Shown: positions 9,020-17,263 of the stretch, one piece after another
Numbering within the stretch: position 1 is the first letter of the stretch
Layout of the letters: the number at the start of each line of letters is the position of its first letter
Origin: Fimiplasma intestinipullorum
GTDB lineage: Bacteria; Bacillota_I; Bacilli_A; Erysipelotrichales; Coprobacillaceae
NCBI GenBank assembly: GCA_018715065.1
Contig: DVMJ01000066.1
Span: 1-38,252 of the forward strand
DNA: 38,252 bases
Direction of reading: 5' to 3'
Made by a program: the position numbers and the translations under genes
The notes under the pieces: model-generated
Seen by the model: the letters and a program-made list of their open reading frames with translations, nothing else
The model's database searches: none
What the model was told of the DNA's origin: nothing

Positions 9020-9047
9020 TTGATATAAGACATGACTCATGTATAAT
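9020..9047 (+). promoter_or_regulatory. Sigma-A-type promoter for the 147-residue gene
   Basis: TTGATA at 9020-9025, a 16-base spacer and TATAAT at 9042-9047. The RBS AGAGGA and the ATG at 9100 lie about 50 bases downstream. Confidence 0.7.
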
Positions 9048-9099
9048 AGAATTAGAAATCATATTTAATAGATGATCATGAAGCAAGAGGACAAAAAAT

Positions 9100-9543
9100 A
9101 TGGGATTATGGACAAAAGACAAGATACTTAAAGCTATTCAAAAGAAAGAAATAGCTAAGGCCGTTAAAGAACTGGAAGCCGCATATCCAGATCCGGCAGA
9201 TCAGGAAGCTTATTTAGAGAAGACACTGGGCCAGAAAGGAACGCTGCAGTTTTACTTTGATGTTTATCTTCTCAGTCCAGGTGAAGAACAGCAGACACAC
9301 CCATCCAGGGAGTACTTACGTTATCTGGCATATTGGGGAAAGATCGCCGATCCGCGAAAATATATTGATATTGCAGAAGCCTATGCCAAATATGATAAAG
9401 ATGAGGAATGCTATCATCTGGCTTTGCAGTGGGGACGCAAAGCACTGCATGAAGGTAAAGATAACGGGGATCGGGCAGTGGATCTTTTCCTCAATCTGGA
9501 TGCAGATATTGAAGATATGTATGAGGATGACTTCTTTGAGTAG
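9100..9543 (+). CDS. Small acidic protein of unknown function
   Basis: A 147-residue soluble protein that I do not assign to a family. It is helical with repeated Tyr and Ala (for example YIDIAEAYAKYDKDEECYHLA), which suggests one or two TPR/SEL1-like helical hairpins between residues 85 and 125, and ends in a very acidic tail (DADIEDMYEDDFFE). It has its own promoter, an RBS (AGAGGA) and a shared terminator, so it is a monocistronic, expressed gene. It is divergent from the YnbB-like lyase, but nothing in the sequence ties the two functionally. Confidence 0.75.
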   Translation: MGLWTKDKILKAIQKKEIAKAVKELEAAYPDPADQEAYLEKTLGQKGTLQFYFDVYLLSPGEEQQTHPSREYLRYLAYWGKIADPRKYIDIAEAYAKYDKDEECYHLALQWGRKALHEGKDNGDRAVDLFLNLDADIEDMYEDDFFE

Positions 9544-9590
9544 GGGAAGACTCCATCCTTTAATCGAATAATGCTTAAAGACATGTAAAA

Positions 9591-9622
9591 ACAGCTCTCA
9601 AAGATCGAGAGCTGTTTTGTTT
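9591..9622. terminator. Bidirectional intrinsic terminator
   Basis: ACAGCTCTC (9591-9599) pairs with GAGAGCTGT (9607-9615). TTTGTTTT follows on the plus strand, and five T follow on the minus strand, serving the convergent OppA-like gene. Confidence 0.8.
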
Positions 9623-9642
9623 TCTGATGAGTGATCAGGAAA

Positions 9643-11499
9643 CTATTGGTCATTGAAACCTAATTTTTGACGTTCAGCAATCCATTCCTGACGATAACCT
9701 TCCATTTCTTCGGCAGAGATGGCATGATCTAAGACTTCCCAACCTTTCAGATAGCTGGAGTCTCCGCCGCTGTAAGGCTTCGAATAAGTGTTGACGGAAG
9801 TGACCATATAGGTACCGCCGCTGCGATAGAGTGGAATCACATATGCCTGATCTAAGAGATAGGCTTCTGCATCGGCAAAGAGTTCATAACGCTTGTTGAC
9901 ATCGACAACTTCTGCATTGGCAGTGTTGACCATTTCATCATAAACGCTCATATCAAAATGAGATAAGCCCTGTTTTAGATCATTGACATTGTTCAGCTGT
10001 CCGGTAGACATCATTGTGTTAAGGTTATTGATTGGGTCAGCATAATCCGGTGTCCAGCCGCCTGTGTGTAAAGCGTAGGTGCCAGCATCACGTACTTCTG
10101 TATACCAGCTGGAAGCATATTCACCCAGTTCAATGGTGATATAATCTGTTCCCAAATTGGTCTCAAAGCTCTGTTTAAGCAGCTGTGCCTGTTGAGCGAC
10201 CGTTTCGTTACCGGATTTGTAAGTATATCTTAAGACGATAGGGAAGCTGACTCCCTCAGCGGTCAATTCTTCGATGGCTTTTTGTTTGTATTCTTCTGCC
10301 AACGTTTTATCATAAGGATAATCCTGATGTTCAGCTAAGCCGCCCATGGTCGTGTAATCTTGATTATCGCTCGTAATAAAGGCGCCTACACCGGTAAAGG
10401 TTGAAGCTCGTACCGATTCGACATTTTCAGGAATGTTCACTTCGTTATACATATCCTGATCAAAACCATGGAATAATGATTTACGGAAATTCTGGTTGCT
10501 CATGGCTTTGTTGGTATCATCTGAATAGGATGTCTGGTTATTCAAGAAGAGGACATAATTCGTCTTATACAGTTCACGTTGAACGATATACGCATTGCCC
10601 TTTTCTTGTTCAGCCATGACTTGGGTTGCGGATAATGGTGCCCAGTTCAGTTCGCCGCGTTCAAAGTATTCGAGTGCGGACTCGTTATCTCGGATGGCTT
10701 TGACAACGACCTTATCGAAAGTGACATTTTCAGGATCCCAGTAATTCGGATTCTTGACGTAGGTCTTTTCAGAGTCTTTGGAATAATCGCCCATTAAATA
10801 CATACCGCAATATAAGATATTATCCGGACTGTTACCAAAGGTCTGAGTACCGTCTAAGCCGTTGCTGTCAGGCAATGATTCGATAAACTGACGATTCGCT
10901 GGTTTGAAGGCCTGATACATGGCAGCGGAGATGAAGTAAGGTTTGCCACCATCGGCCATCGTGTATTGAATGGTCTTTTCATCAATGGCTTTGACACCCA
11001 CCATATCCATACTAGGGTCTTCGCCGGCTTCTTTCGCTTCATAATATTCTCTGGCACCGTCTAATAAGAAAACCATCTCGGTGTTCAGTGATGCATGGGA
11101 AGGATCTAGGATGTATTCAACCCCATAGACAAAATCATCAGCAGTTAGATCACCATACACCTCCCCGCTGCGTGTTGTCCATTTGAGGCCATCGCGCAGA
11201 TGGAATGTCCATACAGAGTTATCTTCGTTATGTTCCCAGCTTTCAGCAAGACTGCCAACGGTCTGACCGTAACGGTCATAGGTGACTAAACCATCAATAA
11301 AGTTCGTTGTCACGCGTCCGTCCACGGCTTTCATTGAAATCAGGTAATTCAACGTTTCATAATCCTGTCCAATGGTGATAAAATCCTGATAGACTTTTGG
11401 ATCAAATTTCTGCGAGTATTCATTAGATGCGGAATCACTGCAGGCACCTAAGATGAAACAGGCAGACATGAGTCCTGAAATTAAGGTTCTTCGTTTCAT
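9643..11499 (-). CDS. Oligopeptide-binding lipoprotein (OppA-like, SBP family 5)
   Basis: A 618-residue extracellular solute-binding protein. The N-terminus MKRRTLISGLMSACFILGAC ends with a lipobox (LGAC), so Cys20 should be lipidated. The mature part has the family features: SLAESWEHNEDNSVWTF with LRDGLKW, TADDFVYGVEYI, a lysine-rich NPNYWDPENV segment, and a C-terminal ADAEAYLLDQAYVIPLY region. Homologues deliver peptides to an OppBCDF ABC importer, but no permease or ATPase gene lies nearby, so this is an orphan binding protein. The start is fixed by GGGAGGG 8 bases upstream. A consensus promoter precedes it and a bidirectional terminator follows. Ligand unknown; peptides are the family expectation. 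Confidence 0.92.
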   Translation of the reverse strand: MKRRTLISGLMSACFILGACSDSASNEYSQKFDPKVYQDFITIGQDYETLNYLISMKAVDGRVTTNFIDGLVTYDRYGQTVGSLAESWEHNEDNSVWTFHLRDGLKWTTRSGEVYGDLTADDFVYGVEYILDPSHASLNTEMVFLLDGAREYYEAKEAGEDPSMDMVGVKAIDEKTIQYTMADGGKPYFISAAMYQAFKPANRQFIESLPDSNGLDGTQTFGNSPDNILYCGMYLMGDYSKDSEKTYVKNPNYWDPENVTFDKVVVKAIRDNESALEYFERGELNWAPLSATQVMAEQEKGNAYIVQRELYKTNYVLFLNNQTSYSDDTNKAMSNQNFRKSLFHGFDQDMYNEVNIPENVESVRASTFTGVGAFITSDNQDYTTMGGLAEHQDYPYDKTLAEEYKQKAIEELTAEGVSFPIVLRYTYKSGNETVAQQAQLLKQSFETNLGTDYITIELGEYASSWYTEVRDAGTYALHTGGWTPDYADPINNLNTMMSTGQLNNVNDLKQGLSHFDMSVYDEMVNTANAEVVDVNKRYELFADAEAYLLDQAYVIPLYRSGGTYMVTSVNTYSKPYSGGDSSYLKGWEVLDHAISAEEMEGYRQEWIAERQKLGFNDQ

Positions 11500-11533
11500 G
11501 TTATTTCCCTCCCATATTTAAGATTATGTTTCT

Positions 11534-11562
11534 ATTCTATCGACTATGATGTGAAATGTCAA
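11534..11562 (-). promoter_or_regulatory. Strong promoter for the OppA-like gene
   Basis: On the minus strand TTGACA (11562-11557), a 17-base spacer and TAGAAT (11539-11534), 35 bases upstream of the start codon. Confidence 0.8.
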
Positions 11563-11966
11563 TACAAATCGATAAAAATATGACAATAAATTTTATGTTT
11601 TTCTTAATAAATAGAAATAAATTAATGAAATATATAAAATAAGATGGATGATTTTATTTTTTTTGATGTGAGTTTATAAAGCTTCTTGCGATGAGGAGAC
11701 GATTCTTTTTTCTAGGCTGAAGAAGCATTGCCTGCTTTAGCATGGAAATGTGAATATGCAGCTTGTGCGTGATGATTCGAAGCGCCTTGATGAATTAAGA
11801 GCGTTTTTGCAGTGGCTATCTATTTGAACTTTTATGCCAATATGAAGATATATAGGCACTGTATCTTATTTTCAGAATTTGAGAAAAGGATGCAAGCATC
11901 TAGGGTTCAGTTATAATAAAACTAACGATGACTGGGATTGCTATTGTTGGCGGGAAGGAGAACGGT
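11563..11966. other. AT-rich intergenic stretch without recognised genes
   Basis: The stretch lies between divergent genes. The only signal I support is TATAAT at 11912-11917, a plausible -10 for the PHP gene, without a matching -35. A 23-codon reading frame near 11756-11827 (MQLVRDDSKRLDELRAF and so on) looks protein-like but has no RBS. Confidence 0.4.
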
Positions 11967-12866
11967 ATGAAAAATTATATTGACCTACATATGCATTCTA
12001 TTTATTCAGATGATGGTGAGTTTACACCGCGCGAACTGGTCTTGAAATGTGTAGAAGCTGGCGTGCGGATCATGGCTATTGCCGATCATAACAGCGTCAA
12101 AGCCATTGATGAGGAGAAGGCGGCTTGTCTTGAAGCCGGGATCATCTGCATTCCGGCACTGGAGATCGACTGTACTTACCAGGGAATCAATCTTCATGTT
12201 TTAGGGTATGGCATCGATCATACACGTCAGGATATTCAAGCCCTGGAAACAAATGTTTATCTGCAGGAAGTCGCCTGTTCAGAACAGAAACTGGCACTGA
12301 CCAATCAACTGGGTTTTCAATTGGAAAAAGCAGATCTGGAGCGTTTAAGCAGTAATGGTGTGTGGACAGGTGAGATGTTTGCGGAAGTGTTACTGGGCAA
12401 AGAAGAATATCAGGATGCTGAGCTCTTAAAACCTTATCGGGAAGGCGGCCGTCACAGCGATAATCCGTTTGTGAATTTCTATTGGGACTATTATGCACAG
12501 GGGAAACCATGTTATACAGAAATCGTATATCCTTCTTTAGAGGAAACGATTCAGCTGATCCATCAGGCTGGCGGTAAGGCAGTGCTGGCACATCCCGGCA
12601 ATCATTTGAAAGGGTGTTTTGAACGCTTTGATGAAATGGTTGCACTGGGCTTGGATGGAGTTGAAGCCTTCAGCAGTTACCATTCTCCAGAGACGATTGA
12701 CTATTTCTATCAAAAGGGACTGGCATATGGTCTTCTGATTACAAGTGGCAGTGATTTTCACGGAAAGACCAAACCGGCGATTGCCATCAATGGGTCACAA
12801 TGTACGATCGATCAGCAGACCACGGAAATGCAGTTGAAACAAGCCGGGCTGATTGCGGAGAAGTAA
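11967..12866 (+). CDS. PHP-domain phosphoesterase
   Basis: A 299-residue polymerase-and-histidinol-phosphatase domain protein, resembling the YciV/RnaAM (3',5'-nucleoside bisphosphate phosphatase) group. Metal-ligand motifs are DLHMHSIYSDD (His8, His10, Asp15), IADHN (Asp40, His41), ALEID (Glu66), HVLGYG (His77), VLAHPGNH and SGSDFHG. These enzymes use a trinuclear metal centre to hydrolyse phosphate monoesters or small nucleotides. The start at 11967 is preceded by AAGGAG; an earlier in-frame ATG at 11928 has no RBS. The gene stands alone. The exact substrate cannot be read from the sequence. Confidence 0.9.
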   Translation: MKNYIDLHMHSIYSDDGEFTPRELVLKCVEAGVRIMAIADHNSVKAIDEEKAACLEAGIICIPALEIDCTYQGINLHVLGYGIDHTRQDIQALETNVYLQEVACSEQKLALTNQLGFQLEKADLERLSSNGVWTGEMFAEVLLGKEEYQDAELLKPYREGGRHSDNPFVNFYWDYYAQGKPCYTEIVYPSLEETIQLIHQAGGKAVLAHPGNHLKGCFERFDEMVALGLDGVEAFSSYHSPETIDYFYQKGLAYGLLITSGSDFHGKTKPAIAINGSQCTIDQQTTEMQLKQAGLIAEK

Positions 12867-12887
12867 AAATGTATTTTATCTGAAAAC

Positions 12888-12907
12888 GGGTATAGGCGCA
12901 TATACCC
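12888..12907 (+). other. Hairpin after the PHP gene
   Basis: GGGTATA pairs with TATACCC around GGCGCA, 22 bases after the stop codon. There is no clear T-run, so it is at best a weak terminator. Confidence 0.4.
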
Positions 12908-12954
12908 ACTTTGTATGAGTGAGGCCAACTTCACATAGGGCTTGCGTTAGTTAA

Positions 12955-13095
12955 ATGTCGTTTGCTTCATATAATAGAAGATTACCGTTGAGCCTTATGC
13001 CTGGCAGTTTCTATGATGCAGAGTTAGCTGATCTAGTGCATGTTTTGACGCGAACGATTGTTTCGATTGAGAAAGAGCGTATCATCCATCATTGA
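12955..13095 (+). other. Possible 46-codon gene relic
   Basis: An open frame starting directly after an in-frame TAA encodes 46 residues with ordinary composition (MPGSFYDAELADLVHVL and so on). There is no RBS and no recognised family. It abuts another relic on the opposite strand. It is probably the 3' remnant of a deleted gene, but chance is possible. Confidence 0.25.
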
Positions 13096-13289
13096 TGCTC
13101 GCCTGTCGGATGATACAGGTTGTAGATGTTGTCCATAAGCGCACAAAGAAAGGGAGAGTCAGCAAATACGAATTGATGATCATCATGCATGAGTGCTTTA
13201 GGGGTGAGCCAAGCCATATCGATGTCAAGTAAATGGAGCCGCTATTTTGTGAAGAAATAACTGCGCCAGTCATAGATTGTTACTATTAG
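13089..13289 (-). pseudogene. C-terminal remnant of an unidentified gene with in-frame stop
   Basis: Read on the minus strand from 13289 to 13089, one frame gives a convincing protein tail: IYDWRSYFFTK, an in-frame TAG, then RLHLLDIDMAWLTPKAL, DDHQFVFADSPFL and a natural stop. The family is not recognised. Upstream (higher coordinates) the GNAT gene begins almost at once, so the 5' part is gone. The composition is too protein-like for chance, but this is a judgement by eye. Confidence 0.4.
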
Positions 13290-13344
13290 GTGTTATTTAG
13301 AAATAATTCAGTATTGGGTTGGAAAGGTGAAAGGGGACAAAAAT

Positions 13345-13818
13345 ATGTGTCAATGGGAATATCGTCATTTGAGCGAGCAGGAACAAAAAGACATTTGCAG
13401 CTGGAAGTATGAGGGTGAGTATCACATTTATGACTTGCCGGATTACCAAACCATGAGATCGCGTCAAATGGGCTTTACGAATCCTGCTGCAGCTAAGCAG
13501 TACTGGGGATTTCATTTGCATGGACAACTGCTTGGTTTTGTGAATATCAAAGAGGAAGCAGAGGCCGTCTTTATTGGAATTGGTGTGCGTCCGGATGCGT
13601 GCAACCGTCATTATGGACGACAGATCCTCGAAATCACCAGTGAGATAGCTAAACAGGCCTATCCGACAAAACCGCTGTATTTAGAAGTGCGCAGCTGGAA
13701 TCAACGTGCCATTCGCTGCTATGAGAACGCCGGTTTTAAGATCGTCGGCGCACCATTTAAACGAGTGACTGATATTGGTGAAGGCTCTTTTTATCGTATG
13801 GTTCAATTCAACGACTGA
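13345..13818 (+). CDS. GNAT-family N-acetyltransferase
   Basis: A 157-residue single GNAT domain. The acetyl-CoA-binding strand and loop are in FIGIGVRPDACNRHYGRQIL (a relaxed R/Q-x-x-G-x-G/A motif), followed by PLYLEVRSWNQRAIRCYENA and GFKIVG, the conserved last helix and strand. The N-terminus (EQEQKDICSWKYEGEYHIY) matches the subgroup that begins with a 'W-x-Y' acceptor loop. The start is the ATG at 13345 with AAGGGGA upstream, not the GTG at 13327. The acceptor is unknown. The following terminator makes it monocistronic. Confidence 0.88.
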   Translation: MCQWEYRHLSEQEQKDICSWKYEGEYHIYDLPDYQTMRSRQMGFTNPAAAKQYWGFHLHGQLLGFVNIKEEAEAVFIGIGVRPDACNRHYGRQILEITSEIAKQAYPTKPLYLEVRSWNQRAIRCYENAGFKIVGAPFKRVTDIGEGSFYRMVQFND

Positions 13819-13835
13819 TTTGTTGAAATGTGTGA

Positions 13836-13857
13836 GCAGGCATCGGCCTGCTTTTTT
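13836..13857 (+). terminator. Intrinsic terminator after GNAT gene
   Basis: GCAGGC pairs with GCCTGC around ATCG, followed by six T. Confidence 0.85.
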
Positions 13858-14014
13858 GGTATCAATAAAGATTCATGGTATAGCGATGGAAAATGGTAAC
13901 ATGTATAAACGAATAGGTTTTCACTGCATTCCTTTTGTGAACTTCTGTTTTGTGTAAAAAGGTGTATGATGAATGAGACATCTTTACAGAATGTATGATA
14001 CGAGGAGGAGAACC

Positions 14015-14578
14015 ATGAAAAAAGTATTGCTGATGACCACTTCACCAACGAAGGGTGGAAATGGAGATGCACTGATCAATGCTGCGGCAAAGGTTGCTAA
14101 ACAAGCACAGGCAGAGGTAACAACGGTCCATATGAGAGATCTGCAAGTTCATTTCTGTCAGGCCTGTTATGGTTGTGCCAGGACAGGTGTTTGTGTCCAG
14201 AATGATGATTTTCATGCATTGTTGAAGCAGGCGCATAAAGCGGATGTGATCATTGTCGAAGCCCCTATTTATTATAACTGTATGGCGGCACAGATGATGA
14301 CTCTGATCAACCGTTTATGCTGTACGTTTGCCTGTAAGACATATGAACTGGGTGTACCTAAGCGTGTCGGCATGATGCTGACATGTACTGGATCAGAAGA
14401 AGCGGAGATGAAGCACCAGGTCGATCTGATCCTGACGCTGCCTAGCTTAAGCCGCAGCATAACTGCTTATCAGACAGAAGTTTTTACCGGCTGTCAGGAA
14501 GCCACTACTTGCCAGAAGACAACGGCTTATCTCGAACGTGCAGAGCGTTTGACCCGCTGGACCTTAGAAGAGGAATAG
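14015..14578 (+). CDS. Flavodoxin-fold NAD(P)H-dependent reductase with iron-sulfur-flavoprotein cysteine motif
   Basis: A 187-residue flavodoxin-fold protein. TTSPTKGGNG forms the FMN phosphate loop and EAPIYYNCMAAQM the second FMN loop. The segment CQACYGCARTGVC fits the compact C-x2-C-x2-C-x5-C motif that binds 4Fe-4S in archaeal and clostridial iron-sulfur flavoproteins; related FMN reductases keep only part of it, so cluster binding is likely but not certain. Such proteins move electrons or reduce quinones and xenobiotics in anaerobes. The start is chosen by GAGGAGG 8 bases before ATG 14015. TATGAT at about 13965 may be its -10. Confidence 0.88.
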   Translation: MKKVLLMTTSPTKGGNGDALINAAAKVAKQAQAEVTTVHMRDLQVHFCQACYGCARTGVCVQNDDFHALLKQAHKADVIIVEAPIYYNCMAAQMMTLINRLCCTFACKTYELGVPKRVGMMLTCTGSEEAEMKHQVDLILTLPSLSRSITAYQTEVFTGCQEATTCQKTTAYLERAERLTRWTLEEE

Positions 14579-14594
14579 CTGTTCCTCTTTTTTT
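14568..14594 (+). terminator. Intrinsic terminator overlapping the reductase stop codon
   Basis: AAGAGGAA (14568-14575) pairs with TTCCTCTT (14582-14589), with more T after. The TAG stop codon is in the loop. Confidence 0.85.
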
Positions 14595-14657
14595 GGGTAG
14601 GCTGGACACATTGAAAATAAAAAGCTGCGTATTCATTTGATAAATTTTAATATTTGC

Positions 14658-14686
14658 TTGAAAACGCTTTGATTTTTTCGTACAAT
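14658..14686 (+). promoter_or_regulatory. Promoter with overlapping cre (CcpA) site for the GH1 gene
   Basis: TTGAAA (14658-14663), a 17-base spacer and TACAAT (14681-14686). The spacer and -35 contain TGAAAACGCTTTGA at 14659-14672, which matches the cre consensus TGWAANCGNTNWCA at all but one position. A CcpA dimer here would block polymerase, so catabolite repression by glucose is expected. Confidence 0.75.
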
Positions 14687-14718
14687 AAAGTCATCAAAAC
14701 GAAGGAGGAAAGCAAAAG

Positions 14719-16137
14719 ATGCTACATAAGAAATTAAAACCTTTTCCTAAAGATTTCCTTTGGGGAGCCAGTACATCTGCTTATCAGGTAGAAGGTGCTA
14801 ACCTTGAAGATGGTAAAGGACCATCCTGTCAGGATGTCAAAGAAGTTCCTGCCGGCACTTCTGATCTAACGGTGTGTGCAGATCAGTATCATCGTTACAA
14901 AGAAGATGTTGCCTTAATGGCAGAGATGGGCTTTAAGACCTATCGATTCTCCATTTCCTGGTCACGAATCATTCCTCAGGGAATCGGTGAAGTCAATCCT
15001 AAAGGGATCGCTTATTACAATAATCTGATTGATGAATGTCTGAAATATGGCATCGAACCATTAGTGACGATGTTCCACTTCGATATGCCAGCTGCCTTAG
15101 ATGAAAAAGGTTCCTGGAGCAATCGTGAGTCCATTGACTGGTTCCTCTATTTTGCGAAAGTCATGTTTGAAAACTTTGGTGATCGCGTGAAATACTGGCT
15201 GACCATCAATGAGCAAAACATGCTGACACTGGTAGGTCCTGTCATTGGAACACTGCATATTCCTGAAGGATGCACGAATGTTTTAAAAGAAACTTATCAG
15301 CAAAATCATCACATGTTAGTTGCACAGGCAAAAGCCATGGCACTCTGCCATGAAATGCTGCCAGGCGCCAAGATCGGTCCGGCACCAAATATATCTTTAG
15401 TTTACCCTGCCACTTGCAAACCTGAAGATGTTTTAGCGGCTCAAAACTATAATGCCATCCGTAACTGGCTGTACTTAGATATGGCAGTCTATGGTGTTTA
15501 TAATAACCTTGTTTGGGCATATTTAGAAGAAAATGATGCTTGTCCTGAATTCGGCGAAGGGGATGTGGAAGCTTTAAAGAACGGACATCCGGATTTCATC
15601 GGATTTAACTATTACAATACGGCTACTGTTCAGGCCAGCGATGGATCCGAAAAGATGGATCCTGGTGCAGACCAGCAGACCGCACGTGGAGAAGCCGGTT
15701 TCTATAAAGGCTTCAAGAACCCAAATCTGCCAACCACAGAATTTGGATGGGAGATCGACCCAATCGGCTTTAGAGCAACTATTCGTGAAATGTACTCCAG
15801 ATATCGTTTACCAATGGTTGTAACAGAAAATGGTTTAGGTGCTTATGATAAGCTGACAGAAGATGGCAAGGTACATGACGGTTATCGTATCAAATATTTA
15901 AGAGATCATATTGAACAGATGCGTTTAGCGATTTCTGATGGCTGTGAGATGATGGGATATTGCCCATGGAGCGCAATCGACCTGATCTCTACACATGAGG
16001 GGATGGTAAAACGTTACGGCTTTATCTATGTCGATCGTGAAGAATTTGATCTAAAGACATTGGATCGCTATAGAAAGGATTCATTCTTCTGGTATAAGAA
16101 AGTCATTGCTAGCAACGGTGAGGATTTAAGCGATTAA
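14719..16137 (+). CDS. Glycoside hydrolase family 1, 6-phospho-beta-glucosidase type
   Basis: A 472-residue (beta/alpha)8 GH1 enzyme. FLWGASTSAYQVEGA is the N-terminal signature. The acid/base Glu is in TINEQN (Glu165) and the nucleophile in VTENG (Glu370). The phosphate-binding residues of 6-phospho-glycosidases are present with the right spacing: Ser423, Lys430 and Tyr432 in STHEGMVKRYGF. It should hydrolyse phosphorylated beta-glucosides or galactosides delivered by a PTS, yet no PTS gene is adjacent. GGAGG precedes the ATG. The promoter carries a cre site, and a strong terminator separates it from the next gene. I assign no gene symbol because paralogues are common. Confidence 0.93.
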   Translation: MLHKKLKPFPKDFLWGASTSAYQVEGANLEDGKGPSCQDVKEVPAGTSDLTVCADQYHRYKEDVALMAEMGFKTYRFSISWSRIIPQGIGEVNPKGIAYYNNLIDECLKYGIEPLVTMFHFDMPAALDEKGSWSNRESIDWFLYFAKVMFENFGDRVKYWLTINEQNMLTLVGPVIGTLHIPEGCTNVLKETYQQNHHMLVAQAKAMALCHEMLPGAKIGPAPNISLVYPATCKPEDVLAAQNYNAIRNWLYLDMAVYGVYNNLVWAYLEENDACPEFGEGDVEALKNGHPDFIGFNYYNTATVQASDGSEKMDPGADQQTARGEAGFYKGFKNPNLPTTEFGWEIDPIGFRATIREMYSRYRLPMVVTENGLGAYDKLTEDGKVHDGYRIKYLRDHIEQMRLAISDGCEMMGYCPWSAIDLISTHEGMVKRYGFIYVDREEFDLKTLDRYRKDSFFWYKKVIASNGEDLSD

Positions 16138-16144
16138 TCTAATC

Positions 16145-16174
16145 AACGGAACGTGGTTATCACGTTCCGTTTTT
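16145..16174 (+). terminator. Strong intrinsic terminator after the GH1 gene
   Basis: AACGGAACGTG (16145-16155) pairs perfectly with CACGTTCCGTT (16161-16171), followed by T. Confidence 0.9.
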
Positions 16175-16263
16175 AATATATCCGAGCTCTGATTTTGTTC
16201 CAAACTTTTATTGATAACAAACCTGAAAGGTGTTAATTATGGAACGAATAGGGGAGAAGAAAA

Positions 16264-16938
16264 ATGACAAAACAGATGGTTTATCGCTTGATGATTTATT
16301 TATCCGGACTACTGATCCTGGCTTTAGGTTTAACGCTGAATACGAAAGCAGGCCTGGGCGTTTCGGCGATTATTTCAGTTTCATATTGTATCTCATTAGT
16401 CCTGCAGCTTAACTTCGGAGATGTGACATTAGGACTATACGTTGTCTTTGTGATCATTGAGATGATCTTACATGGTATTGCTCTAAAAAAACAAAAATCA
16501 TTGAAGAAGACGCTAGTGATGGATGTCCTGCAGATTCCACTCAGTATTGTTTTTACACGCTTGCTGAATTTATATGGAGTCTTCCTGCCTGATCAGGCCA
16601 TGTGGTTGCGGCTTGGGGTCCTGCTGATCGCTATCTTGCTGACAGGCATCGGCGCTGCCATGTCTTTAAATATGCGTCTGATACCTAATCCTGGTGATGG
16701 GATCGTTCAGGCGATTGCTGATACGTTTCATAAAAGCGTGGGCTTTTCCAAAAATATGTTTGATCTAGTCAATATTACGATTGCCATTGTGATCGGCTTG
16801 AGCGTTGTCGGTGAACTAAGTGGGGTGGGGATTGGTACAGTGTTAGCGGTCATCGGCGTTGGCCGTTCGATTGCGCTCTTTAACCATTTGACTTTGCACC
16901 GCTTGAATGAACTGGATGGATTGAACGCAGCATCGTAA
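16264..16938 (+). CDS. YczE/YyaS-type integral membrane protein
   Basis: A 224-residue polytopic membrane protein with about five hydrophobic helices. It shows the YczE family features: LILALGLTLNTKAGLGVS after the first helix, and MRLIPNPGDGIVQAIAD with GFSKNMFDLVN in the second half. The function is not established for most members. GGGGAG lies upstream of ATG 16264. A second ATG at 16239 in another frame has its own AAAGGTG but opens only a short overlapping frame. The gene is separated from the GH1 gene by a terminator. Confidence 0.85.
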   Translation: MTKQMVYRLMIYLSGLLILALGLTLNTKAGLGVSAIISVSYCISLVLQLNFGDVTLGLYVVFVIIEMILHGIALKKQKSLKKTLVMDVLQIPLSIVFTRLLNLYGVFLPDQAMWLRLGVLLIAILLTGIGAAMSLNMRLIPNPGDGIVQAIADTFHKSVGFSKNMFDLVNITIAIVIGLSVVGELSGVGIGTVLAVIGVGRSIALFNHLTLHRLNELDGLNAAS

Positions 16939-16944
16939 ATGTTT

Positions 16945-17016
16945 AAGAGTGAATGAGAAAAAGGGACTATGTTGTTTCTGACTGACACGGCATCTCCTAC
17001 ATCATCACTCTTTTTT
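16945..17016 (+). terminator. Long-loop terminator after the YczE gene
   Basis: AAGAGTGA, a bulged A, then TGA (16945-16956) pairs with TCATCACTCTT (17002-17012), enclosing about 45 bases, followed by six T. The large loop is unusual for a plain terminator. Confidence 0.55.
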
Positions 17017-17070
17017 GATTGCTGATGAGATAGGACGATGAGGTCCGTGTGGTTCTCCTGGTTAAGACAA

Positions 17071-17099
17071 TTGAGATTGTGATGGTATGGTGGTATAAT
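17071..17099 (+). promoter_or_regulatory. Promoter of the SWIM/pRiA4b gene group
   Basis: TTGAGA (17071-17076), a 17-base spacer and TATAAT (17094-17099). Transcription should begin near 17106, leaving a leader of about 158 bases before the SWIM gene. Confidence 0.75.
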
Positions 17100-17106
17100 G
17101 AACATA

Positions 17107-17170
17107 ATCAAAGATAGCGCTTGGATAAAAGATCGCTGCAGACCATGCCTATGAAGCGAAGATCTTTGAT
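17107..17170 (+). promoter_or_regulatory. Stable hairpin at the 5' end of the SWIM mRNA
   Basis: ATCAAAGAT (17107-17115) pairs with ATCTTTGAT (17162-17170), and inside it CGCTT (17118-17122) pairs with AAGCG (17154-17158). It begins at the predicted transcription start. It may protect the mRNA or be a regulatory leader; I do not recognise a riboswitch class. Confidence 0.5.
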
Positions 17171-17263
17171 AGAACGGATATGAAGGGTGTTTGATTGCTG
17201 CTTTTATGGTGAAAATGAATGATTGAATGACGATTTGTTTCAAATAAGCAGGTGAAAAGTGTA

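Noticed and set aside
12187..12645. 152-codon frame on the minus strand inside the PHP gene
   Set aside because: It lies entirely opposite a clear PHP-domain protein and has no RBS or recognisable motif.
16239..16412. ATG with AAAGGTG opening a short frame upstream of and overlapping the YczE gene
   Set aside because: The frame is composed of the YczE coding DNA in another phase, has low protein-likeness and ends early. The YczE ATG has its own RBS.
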